From: Myxococcaceae bacterium
Lineage (GTDB): Bacteria > Myxococcota_A > UBA9160
Length of the DNA: 32,671 bases
Direction of reading: 5' to 3'
Assembly (NCBI GenBank): GCA_905339255.1
Contig: CAJPFO010000254.1
Span: 1 to 32,671, forward strand
Each line of letters starts with the position of its first letter. The stretch's first letter is position 1. The position numbers were made by a program, and so were the translations under genes. Positions 6,455 through 13,880 of this stretch are shown piece by piece. The notes beneath the pieces are model-generated. The model ran no database searches, was not told the origin of the DNA, and saw only the letters and a list, made by a program, of their open reading frames with translations.

Positions 6455-6745
6455 ATGGGGCTCGCCGCGGGTCGAAGGGTCTGGGTCGAGTGTGAAGTGA
6501 AGCCCGGCCCGTTCTCGAACGAGCGCCTGGTTCGGATCGTCGGGCCGTCGGGAGAGTGGTTCGGATTCGTGGGAGAGTTCCTGCTCCGCGAGCAGATCGA
6601 ACGCGGCAGCACCGCGGTGCAAGGCATCGTGGACGAGGTGACGAACGGGCGCGTCTCGCTCTTCTTGCCCGGCGCCTCCATCACCGGTGGCGTCTTCGAG
6701 CAGGACTCCGCCCGGGTAACGCCGTTTGGCTCTCTCCAAGCCTGA
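6455..6745 (+). CDS. Small protein of unknown function, 96-aa paralogue B
   Basis: 96 aa, the same length as paralogue A and about 65% identical to it without gaps. The invariant blocks are RVWV-CEVK, FSNER-VR, GEW-GFV, TAVQGIVD and TGGVF-QD. Differences are scattered and mostly conservative (M/L, V/I, L/F), as expected of a protein under selection rather than a pseudogene. A strong AAGGAGGAG ribosome site precedes the ATG. Here the next gene is the 315-aa partner of a PIN toxin rather than dcd, so the family travels with different neighbours. Function unknown. Confidence 0.75.
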   Translation: MGLAAGRRVWVECEVKPGPFSNERLVRIVGPSGEWFGFVGEFLLREQIERGSTAVQGIVDEVTNGRVSLFLPGASITGGVFEQDSARVTPFGSLQA

Positions 6746-6778
6746 CCTTGCTCACGTGCGAGCATCGAGGTGCGAGCC

Positions 6779-7726
6779 ATGACCATGATCCACCATTCGG
6801 TCACTCTGGTCGGCGCCGACTCGTACGGCTCCCGCCTGCCGCCTGCGCCGGTGGGGATGTTCCTGTCGAACCTCGACGCCCACATTCGAGGCGCGGTGTC
6901 GGTGGCGTTCCGCGGTCGGTCCCGCGCGCCGGGGCGCCCCCCTGCCTGGCTCGAAGCGGCATCGGACGTTCGGTTGCTCGGGGTTTCGGGGCGAGACGAG
7001 GCAGTGCTCCACTTCGAAGCACCCACGTTCAGCACGGCCGCGCCGAGTCTCTACTCGCAGGGCGAGTTCTGGATGACGCGTCCGAGACCCGACGCCACGG
7101 GGTTCGAGGTGTTCGCGAGGGTTCTGCGCGATGTGAAGGGAGCCGATCGGGAGAGCGACCTCTTCGAGCCGCGGATGCTTCGCGGCTTCAGAACCTTCCG
7201 GAGGTCCATCGGCGCCTGGTTTCGCGAGGCGCGCATCGAAGACGTCGAAGGCCTCTCCAGTCGCTTCGTGACGCTCGACTCGCAGACGATCGATGCCGCG
7301 ACGAGTCTCGGCTCCGCTGCGCCGCCGAGCCGCAGGGTGAGGGTCGCCGGTGTGCTCGACATGCTTCGACTGAGCACGCAGACCTTCGGCATTAAGCTGG
7401 ATACCGGGGACGAAGTGCGTGGATCCATCGCAGAAGCATCCGGTGAGATTCTGGGCCGGCTACTCGGAGAGCGCGTCGTAATCGACGGCAGGGCCGTGTT
7501 TCGACCGTCCGGCCGGCTGCTTCGCGTGGACGCCGACTCGATTCTTCCCGGCGAAGGCGTCAGCACCCTCTTCTCGAAGCCGCCCGAGGCGATCGGCCGC
7601 CGCGCATTGAGGTCGGAAGTCCGTCATCCCCAAAGTCCCGCTACCGGGGTCAATGCATTCTTCGGAAGATGGCCCGGCGAGGAGACCGATGAGGAGCTCT
7701 TGCGAGAGCTCGACGATCTCCACTGA
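6779..7726 (+). CDS. Unknown 315-aa protein, probable partner of the downstream PIN-domain toxin
   Basis: I do not recognise the family. It is a soluble protein without membrane segments. The first half (about 1-130) is beta-rich (HSVTLVGADSYG, AHIRGAVSVAFRGRS, EAVLHFEAPTF); the middle has a helical stretch (RMLRGFRTFRRSIGAWFREARIED); the C-terminal third (VRVAGVLDMLRLSTQTFGIKL, then ERVVIDGRAVFRPSGRLLRVDADSI) again looks like strands of a small barrel. The ATG at 6779 has GAGG at good spacing; GTG 6770 is an alternative. Fifteen bases separate it from the PIN gene, so they form an operon. It could be a large antitoxin, but it lacks the usual short DNA-binding VapB form. Confidence 0.65.
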   Translation: MTMIHHSVTLVGADSYGSRLPPAPVGMFLSNLDAHIRGAVSVAFRGRSRAPGRPPAWLEAASDVRLLGVSGRDEAVLHFEAPTFSTAAPSLYSQGEFWMTRPRPDATGFEVFARVLRDVKGADRESDLFEPRMLRGFRTFRRSIGAWFREARIEDVEGLSSRFVTLDSQTIDAATSLGSAAPPSRRVRVAGVLDMLRLSTQTFGIKLDTGDEVRGSIAEASGEILGRLLGERVVIDGRAVFRPSGRLLRVDADSILPGEGVSTLFSKPPEAIGRRALRSEVRHPQSPATGVNAFFGRWPGEETDEELLRELDDLH

Positions 7727-7741
7727 CGATCAAGGGACGAG

Positions 7742-8191
7742 ATGCCGAGCTCCTTGTTTCTGCTCGATACCAACGTGCTGCTCGCCTTGATCCGTGGCCG
7801 AGAGCTGGGAAGCCGAATCGACGCGCGGTTTGGGCTCCGTTCGAGCTCCGTGAAGCCGTTGGCATGCATCGTCTCGCACGGAGAGCTCTGGGCCCTGGCC
7901 GCGGTGAACCGGTGGAACGATGCGAGAAGGGAAGAGATCAGGGCGATGCTCGAGAACGTCGTCACCCTGGGCATCAGCGACTCCGAGGTCATCGATGCCT
8001 ATGTGGAGGTCTACTCGGTGCTGCGCCGCGTGCCGAGCGGCTCGCGAACGAACAGCGGTGAGAACGACATGTGGATCGCTGCGGCATCCCGCGCGGCGGG
8101 TGCGATCCTGCTCACGACGGACAGGCACTTCGATCCGCTCCATCCGACCGTGATCTCGCAGGAGTACATCGACCCGGCCGCAGCGAGGTGA
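7742..8191 (+). CDS. PIN-domain (VapC-type) ribonuclease toxin
   Basis: A 149-aa PIN-domain protein. The acidic metal-binding residues are in the expected order: Asp9 in FLLDTNVLL, Glu48 in SHGELWAL, Asp109 in GENDMWIAA and Asp127 in LLTTDRHFD. The N and the A/S-rich helix after the third acid match VapC toxins, which cut tRNA or rRNA. AAGGGA precedes the ATG at good spacing. It follows the 315-aa gene in a tight pair and is itself followed 13 nt later by hsdM. Family assignment is firm; toxicity and target are inferred. Confidence 0.85.
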   Translation: MPSSLFLLDTNVLLALIRGRELGSRIDARFGLRSSSVKPLACIVSHGELWALAAVNRWNDARREEIRAMLENVVTLGISDSEVIDAYVEVYSVLRRVPSGSRTNSGENDMWIAAASRAAGAILLTTDRHFDPLHPTVISQEYIDPAAAR

Positions 8192-8202
8192 TCCGAGCCC
8201 AC

Positions 8203-8244
8203 CCATGTCCACCGACACCCGGCAAGTCGTCCAGAAGCTCTGGA
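8203..8244 (+). repeat. 42-bp direct repeat, right copy (true hsdM start)
   Basis: Identical to 5234-5275. This copy is contiguous with the complete hsdM gene. Together the copies bracket 2,927 bp holding the GIY-YIG gene, paralogue B, the 315-aa gene and the PIN toxin. Recombination between them would delete that segment and place hsdM directly behind the truncated dcd. Confidence 0.9.
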
Positions 8245-9716
8245 ACTATTGCAACGTCCTGCGCGATGACGGGCTCTCCTACGGCGACTACGTCGAGCAG
8301 CTCACCTATCTGCTCTTTCTCAAGATGGCCCACGAGCGGACGGGGCCGCCGTGGAACGAGAAGTCGGTGGTGCCGGCCGGCTTCGACTGGCCGAGCCTGC
8401 TGTCGAGGGACGGCGATGCGCTCGAGACCCACTATCGCCACGTGCTCGAGGATCTGGGCAAGCGGGCCGGGATGCTGGGGCTGATCTTCCGCAAGGCGCA
8501 GAACAAAGTCCAGGATCCGGCGAAGCTGCGGCGTCTCATCGCCGACCTGATCGACCGCGAGAGCTGGCTGGCACTCGACGCCGACGTGAAGGGCGACGCG
8601 TACGAGGGCCTGCTCGAGAAGAACGCGCAAGACACGAAGAACGGGGCGGGGCAGTACTTCACGCCGCGGGCGCTCATCCGGGCGATCGTCGACGTGATGC
8701 AGCCCGCGCCGGGAGAGCGCATCTGCGACCCGGCCTGCGGAACGGGCGGCTTCTTGCTCGCGGCGCACGAATCCCTCGCGGCCCGGCACCCGTCGCTGTC
8801 GCGGGAGCAGAAGCGTCACCTCAAGCTCGAAGCGCTCCACGGCGTCGAGCTGGTGACGGACGTGGTGCGCCTGTGCGCCATGAACCTGCTGCTGCACGGC
8901 ATCGGGCCGTCGGGCGACGAGGCGCCGCCGCCCATCGAGCGCGAGGACAGCCTCGCAAAGACGCCGAGCCGGCACTTCGAGGTGGTGCTCACCAATCCGC
9001 CCTTCGGTCGCAAGTCGGCGAGCCTGGTGGTGACGGAGGAGGGAGAGACCGCGCGCGAGTCGCTCACGATCCTGCGCGACGACTTCTGGGCCACCACGGG
9101 GAACAAGCAGCTCAATTTCGTGCAGCACGTGCGCAGCCTCCTCGAGATCCACGGCCGTGCTGCGGTGGTGGTGCCGGACAACGTGCTCTTCGAGGGCGGG
9201 GCCGGGGAGACGATCCGGCGGCAGCTCCTCAAGAGCTGCGATGTCCACACGCTGCTGCGCCTTCCGACGGGGATCTTCTACGCCCAGGGCGTGAAGGCGA
9301 ACGTGCTCTTCTTCGACCGCAAGCCGGCCAGCGAGACGCCCTGGACGAAGCAGCTCTGGATCTACGACCTGCGGACGAACCAGCACTTCACGCTGAAGAC
9401 GCGCCCGCTCCAGCGGGCCGACCTCGACGAGTTCGTGGCCTGCTACCGGGCCGGGGCGCGGCCGGAGCGCGTGCCGACCTGGTCACCGGAAGCCCCGGAC
9501 GGCCGCTGGCGGGCCTACGGCTACGACGAGCTCACGCAGCGCGACAAGTGCAGCCTCGACGTCTTCTGGCTGAAGGACGAGAGCCTCGAGGCGTCGGAGA
9601 ACCTGCCCGCCCCCGAGGTGATCGCAGCGGAGATCGCCGACGACCTGCGCGCGGCGCTCGAGCAATTCGAGGACGTGGCGGCGGACCTCGCAACGCGGGA
9701 GGGGGCGCTCCCTTGA
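8205..9716 (+). CDS. hsdM: Type I restriction-modification DNA methyltransferase subunit
   Basis: A 503-aa N6-adenine methyltransferase subunit that modifies DNA together with HsdS and is also needed for restriction with HsdR. Seen: an N-terminal helical HsdM_N-type domain (about 8-135, LWNYCNVLRDDGLSYGDYVEQ); GQYFTPRALIRAIVD at about 149-163; SAM-binding motif I DPACGTGG at 175-182; and catalytic motif IV NPPF at 265-268. Length and motif order are normal. It lies downstream of the cargo rather than next to hsdS. The same 5' end is found in a broken duplicate at 5234. Confidence 0.95.
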   Translation: MSTDTRQVVQKLWNYCNVLRDDGLSYGDYVEQLTYLLFLKMAHERTGPPWNEKSVVPAGFDWPSLLSRDGDALETHYRHVLEDLGKRAGMLGLIFRKAQNKVQDPAKLRRLIADLIDRESWLALDADVKGDAYEGLLEKNAQDTKNGAGQYFTPRALIRAIVDVMQPAPGERICDPACGTGGFLLAAHESLAARHPSLSREQKRHLKLEALHGVELVTDVVRLCAMNLLLHGIGPSGDEAPPPIEREDSLAKTPSRHFEVVLTNPPFGRKSASLVVTEEGETARESLTILRDDFWATTGNKQLNFVQHVRSLLEIHGRAAVVVPDNVLFEGGAGETIRRQLLKSCDVHTLLRLPTGIFYAQGVKANVLFFDRKPASETPWTKQLWIYDLRTNQHFTLKTRPLQRADLDEFVACYRAGARPERVPTWSPEAPDGRWRAYGYDELTQRDKCSLDVFWLKDESLEASENLPAPEVIAAEIADDLRAALEQFEDVAADLATREGALP

Positions 9717-9750
9717 TCGGTGGCCGTCGCAGGGCTAAAGACCCGGGGCC

Positions 9751-10626
9751 ATGACCGAAGACTTCCAGCGTTTCCGCGGCACACCGGGCTACATCGCGTC
9801 GGGTCCGCTCGTCGACGCCGTGAACTGCGCGATCGCCCTCGGCCGCCCGCTCTTGCTCAAGGGCGAGCCCGGCACCGGCAAGACGGTACTCGCCCGGCAC
9901 GTCGCCGATGGCCTCGGCATGAAGATGCTCTCGTGGCACGTCAAGAGCACGACGAAGGGCGCCGACGGGCTCTACGTCTACGACACCGTTCAGCGCTTGA
10001 ACGACAGCCGGTTTGGAACGGGGGATGTCTCGGACATCCGTCGCTACATCCGGCTCGGCCCGCTCGGGCAGGCCTTCGCTTCGGCGGAGCGCGTCGTGCT
10101 GCTGATCGACGAGGTCGACAAGGCCGACCTCGAGTTTCCGAACGATCTCCTTCGCGAGCTCGACGAGATGCGCTTCTCGATCCTCGAGACCAGCGAGGAA
10201 GTCGTCGCGAAGGAGCGTCCGGTCGTCCTCATCACGTCGAACAACGAGAAGGAGCTTCCGGACGCGTTCCTGCGCCGCTGCGTCTTCCACTTCATCGAGT
10301 TCCCAGACGTCGGGCTCATGCGGCAGATCGTCGACGTCCATCACCCGAACCTCGACGCGAAGCTCCTCGATCAGGTCTTGATCAAGTTCTACTGGCTCCG
10401 CGAGCAGAACGAGCTCCGCAAGAAGCCCTCGACGTCGGAGCTCGTCGACTGGATCTCGGCGCTGCTCCGCGCGGGGATGACGCACCGCCAGCTCGAGGCG
10501 CACATCCCCTTCCTGGGAACGCTCCTCAAGAAGGAGCAGGACGTCGATGCGCTCCGCGACTACGACGAGCGCAAGGGCAAGTACCCGGCACGCTGGGCCG
10601 ATCTCGGGCCCCGCTTCAACCAGTAG
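9751..10626 (+). CDS. MoxR-family AAA+ ATPase
   Basis: A 291-aa AAA+ ATPase. Walker A GEPGTGKT at 38-45, Walker B VVLLIDEVDKAD at about 115-126, a sensor-1-like segment VLITSNNEKELPDAF at about 159-173, then the arginine-finger region LRRCVFHF. MoxR ATPases act as chaperones or metal-insertion helpers with a partner that carries a von Willebrand A domain. That partner follows 4 bp downstream. The gene starts 34 bp after hsdM on the same strand, so co-transcription with the restriction locus is possible but not shown. The short C-terminal domain (about 225-291) is typical of the CoxD/YehL-like branch. Confidence 0.88.
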   Translation: MTEDFQRFRGTPGYIASGPLVDAVNCAIALGRPLLLKGEPGTGKTVLARHVADGLGMKMLSWHVKSTTKGADGLYVYDTVQRLNDSRFGTGDVSDIRRYIRLGPLGQAFASAERVVLLIDEVDKADLEFPNDLLRELDEMRFSILETSEEVVAKERPVVLITSNNEKELPDAFLRRCVFHFIEFPDVGLMRQIVDVHHPNLDAKLLDQVLIKFYWLREQNELRKKPSTSELVDWISALLRAGMTHRQLEAHIPFLGTLLKKEQDVDALRDYDERKGKYPARWADLGPRFNQ

Positions 10627-10630
10627 GACC

Positions 10631-11851
10631 GTGTTCCTCGACCTCTTCTACGGCCTGCGCGAGGAGGGGGTTCCCGTCTCGTTGCAGGAGTGGCAGGCGT
10701 TCCTGACCGCGCTCGAGAAGGGGCTGCACGGGTCGAGCCTCGCACGCTTCTATCACCTGGCACGAGCGTGCCTGGTGAAGAGCGAAACCCTCTTCGACGC
10801 GTTCGATCGGGTGTTCCTGCGGGTCTTCCGCGGGGTCGAGGGCGAGTTCGGCGACGACGTCACCGAGAAGGTCCTCGACTGGCTGCGGGATCCGAAGAAC
10901 TTCACCGAGCTCACCCCCGAGCAGCGCGCGGAGCTCGAGCGGCTTTCGAGCGACGAGCTCGTGCGCCGCTTCCTCGAGCGCCTCGCCGAGCAGACCGAAC
11001 GACACGACGGGGGAGACCGCTGGGTCGGGACGGGAGGGCGGAGTCCCTTCGGCCATGGAGGCGAGCATCCGACCGGGATCCGCGTCGGCGGTCCGGGTCA
11101 GAGGCGCTCCGCGATGAAGGTCGCCGAGGAGCGCCGCTTCTCCGACTACCGGACCGACGCGACGCTCGACTCGCGATCGCTGCGCGTGGCGCTCCGCCGG
11201 CTCCGGCAGCTCACTCGAACCGGTGTCGCGAGCGAGCTCGACCTCGACGAGACGGTCGACGAGACCTGCCGCAACGCGGGCGAGATCGAGCTCGTCTTCC
11301 GCCCGCCGCGCAAGAACGACGTGCGCCTGCTGCTGCTGATGGACGTGGGAGGGACGATGGATCCCTACCACGAGCCGGTGAGCCGGCTCTTGACCGCCCT
11401 CCACGAGGAGCGCGGACTTCGCGACTTCGAGGCGTACTACTTCCACAACTGCGTCTACGATCACGTCTACACGCGGGCGCGTCTCTCACGCTCGGATGCG
11501 AAGCCGACCGCGGATCTGTTGCGGCGGCTCGATCCGCGCTGGAAGGTCGCTCTCGTGGGCGATGCCGCGATGCATCCGACGGAGCTCCTCGAGGCCTACG
11601 GCGGGATCGATCCCCGCGTCACGACGGCGACCCCCGGAATCGTATGGCTGCAGCGGATCGCCGCGCATTTCGATCGGACGGTCTGGATCAACCCCGACGA
11701 CGCGCGGACCTGGGACGGCACCTACACGACGAGGCTCGTCCGGCGGCTGTTCCCGATGTTCCATCTCTCGGTCGACGGCCTCTCCGACGCCGTTCGCGCA
11801 TTGGTCGGCGCACGCGGCCAGGAGTCGAGCGCGCGGCGCGAGCCGGGTTAG
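10631..11851 (+). CDS. VWA-domain protein, CoxE-like, partner of MoxR
   Basis: A 406-aa protein. The N-terminal two-fifths is helical (FLDLFYGLREEGVPVSLQEW, then DEAFDRVFLRVF-like segments), then comes a Gly-rich linker at about 135-155. The C-terminal half is a CoxE-like VWA domain: VRLLLLMDVGGTMDPY starting near residue 230 holds the metal-site loop. That loop reads D-V-G-G-T, not the standard DxSxS, with the first Ser replaced by Gly. Later blocks are EAYYFHNCVYDHVY and WKVALVGDAAMHP. The GTG at 10631 follows the moxR stop at 4 bp. The pair is a classic MoxR-VWA module; its client is unknown. Confidence 0.85.
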   Translation: MFLDLFYGLREEGVPVSLQEWQAFLTALEKGLHGSSLARFYHLARACLVKSETLFDAFDRVFLRVFRGVEGEFGDDVTEKVLDWLRDPKNFTELTPEQRAELERLSSDELVRRFLERLAEQTERHDGGDRWVGTGGRSPFGHGGEHPTGIRVGGPGQRRSAMKVAEERRFSDYRTDATLDSRSLRVALRRLRQLTRTGVASELDLDETVDETCRNAGEIELVFRPPRKNDVRLLLLMDVGGTMDPYHEPVSRLLTALHEERGLRDFEAYYFHNCVYDHVYTRARLSRSDAKPTADLLRRLDPRWKVALVGDAAMHPTELLEAYGGIDPRVTTATPGIVWLQRIAAHFDRTVWINPDDARTWDGTYTTRLVRRLFPMFHLSVDGLSDAVRALVGARGQESSARREPG

Positions 11852-12119
11852 GTGACCGATCCGAGAGTCGCGGTGGAGGTTCGGGAGCCGATGCGCGCCG
11901 AAGAAAGCGCGACGGCGCACGCATCTGCGTGCCGGGCGACCCGCCGGGTTGCCCTCCGCAACCGGCGCCCCGGTCGGTCTCCCGGCGCGCCTCGCTGCCT
12001 TCGCGTGCGGTCTTCGCGCTCGTGCACCAGAGCTTGCCGGGGGGGTCGCTGCATCTAAGATCGCCGCATGAGAGGGCGCGGCCTCGCCCGCGTCGTCTCC
12101 GGAAGGGGCGGCGAACTCG
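11852..12119. other. Intergenic region without a recognised gene
   Basis: 268 bp (331 bp if the photolyase starts at GTG 12183). Short frames here have no similarity that I can recognise, and I see no clear terminator or promoter. It probably holds the photolyase promoter. Confidence 0.4.
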
Positions 12120-13847
12120 ATGGTGCGCTCTGAGCGGTCGAGGACCCGGACCGGAGCGTTCCGTGCCGCCGCGTCCGAAGGCGTGAAGCGTTTCGGTGCT
12201 GCGCTCGCCGATCGCCAGACCGATCCGCGCGGGCGGCGCTGGGTCTTCGTGCCCGAGGATCAGCTTTCGGAGTCGATCGGGCCCCTCTCGAGAGAAGACC
12301 CGCGCGAGGTCGGGATCGTCGTCGTCGAGAGCCTCGCGCGAGCGAAGCGGCGCCCCTACCACCGCCAGAAGCTCGCGTTCGCGATCGCGAACCTTCGCCA
12401 TTTCGCGCTCGAGCAGGCGGCGCGCGGAGTCGCGGTTCGCCACGAGGTGACGGAGGGCTCCTGCGCGGATGCGCTGCGGCCTCTCGCGAGCGAGCTCGGC
12501 CGGCTTCGCATGATGGAGCCCGCCGAGCGGGAGCTCCGCGTCGAGCTCGCCCCGCTCGAGCGTTGCGGCGCACTCGAGCGCGTCACTCACGAGGGATGGC
12601 TCACGACACGGGAGGAGTTCGGTGCGGTCTTCTCCGGCGGCCGCGGCTTCCGGATGGACGCCTTCTATCGCGCCGTCCGCGCCCGGAGCGGGATCCTGAT
12701 GAAGGACGGCCGTCCCGTGGGAGGAAAGTGGAGCTTCGATGCCGAGAACCGGCGGCCGTGGAAGGGAGAGCCCCGCGCACCGGCGCCGCCCGTCTTCGGC
12801 TCCGATCCCGTGAAAGAAGAAGTCGGCGACCTCGTCGAGGAGCGCTTCGCGGATCACCCGGGACGGCTCGCTCTCGACACGCTGCCGGCGAGCGCCGCCG
12901 ATGCCGAGGCGCTCTGGTCGTGGGCGAAGCGCGAGTGCCTTCCGCATTTCGGACCCTACGAAGACGCGATGTCGACGCGCTCGCGCGGCCTCTTCCACAC
13001 GCGGATCTCCGCGCTCTTGAACGTGCATCGGCTCCTCCCCGCGCGAGTCGTCGCAGACGTCGAAGGTCTCGACGCACCGCTCGCGAGTCGGGAGGGTTTC
13101 ATCCGTCAGGTACTCGGCTGGCGCGAGTTCGTCCGCCACGTCCATACTGCGACCGACGGCTTCCGTGCGCTTCCGGACGGGGCGCGCCCTCCGCGGGCGA
13201 AGCGCCCGGGCGACGCCGGCTACTCGCGCTGGCTCGGGAAGCGCTTCGGGGCAGTCGCACCGCCGCCGGGGATCGACGGCGGTGCCACTCCGGATCTGCT
13301 CGAGGCCCGGCTCCCGCTCCCGGCGGCCTTCTGGGGGGCGTCGTCGGGGCTCGCCTGCCTCGACCGCGTCGTCGAGGACGTTCTCGACGAAGGCTTCTCG
13401 CATCACATCACCCGGCTCATGGTGCTCTCGAACCTGGCGACACTCATGGGTGTCTCCCCGCGCGAGCTCACGGACTGGTTCTGGGTCGCGTACGTCGACG
13501 CCTACGATTGGGTCGTCGAACCGAACGTTCTCGGAATGGGCACCTTTGCGCTCGGGACGCTCTTCACGACGAAGCCCTACGTTTCGGGCGCCGCATACCT
13601 CGATCGGATGTCGGACTACTGCTCGGGGTGTGCCTTCCGGCCCGATCGGGATTGCCCGGTGACGTCGTGGTACTGGGATTTTCTCGCGCGCCATCGCGAG
13701 CGGCTCGAAGGCAATCCTCGCCTCGCGATGCCGCTTCGTGCGCTCGCCAAGCGCTCCGAGGCCCGCCGGCAGGCCGACCACGAACGGGCCGAGCGCGCAC
13801 GCCGAGCGATCGCGAGCGGGGAGCGCCTTCTTCCCGACGGCCCGTAG
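12120..13847 (+). CDS. Iron-sulfur cryptochrome/photolyase (FeS-BCP, PhrB-like (6-4) photolyase family)
   Basis: Uses light and FAD to repair UV damage in DNA; members of this family repair (6-4) photoproducts and bind a [4Fe-4S] cluster. Seen: an N-terminal start block WVFVPEDQLSESIGPL, GWREFVRHVH in the FAD domain, HHITRLMVLSNLATLMGV, and the cluster ligands Cys413, Cys501, Cys504 and Cys512. Spacing from the first to second Cys (88) and second to third (3) equals that of Agrobacterium PhrB (350, 438, 441, 454). The 575-aa frame has about 40 residues before the conserved start; GTG 12183 (residue 22) is an alternative. No operon partner is seen. Confidence 0.9.
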   Translation: MVRSERSRTRTGAFRAAASEGVKRFGAALADRQTDPRGRRWVFVPEDQLSESIGPLSREDPREVGIVVVESLARAKRRPYHRQKLAFAIANLRHFALEQAARGVAVRHEVTEGSCADALRPLASELGRLRMMEPAERELRVELAPLERCGALERVTHEGWLTTREEFGAVFSGGRGFRMDAFYRAVRARSGILMKDGRPVGGKWSFDAENRRPWKGEPRAPAPPVFGSDPVKEEVGDLVEERFADHPGRLALDTLPASAADAEALWSWAKRECLPHFGPYEDAMSTRSRGLFHTRISALLNVHRLLPARVVADVEGLDAPLASREGFIRQVLGWREFVRHVHTATDGFRALPDGARPPRAKRPGDAGYSRWLGKRFGAVAPPPGIDGGATPDLLEARLPLPAAFWGASSGLACLDRVVEDVLDEGFSHHITRLMVLSNLATLMGVSPRELTDWFWVAYVDAYDWVVEPNVLGMGTFALGTLFTTKPYVSGAAYLDRMSDYCSGCAFRPDRDCPVTSWYWDFLARHRERLEGNPRLAMPLRALAKRSEARRQADHERAERARRAIASGERLLPDGP

Positions 13848-13880
13848 CCCCGGGTCTCCGGTTCTGAAATACTCCCGACC

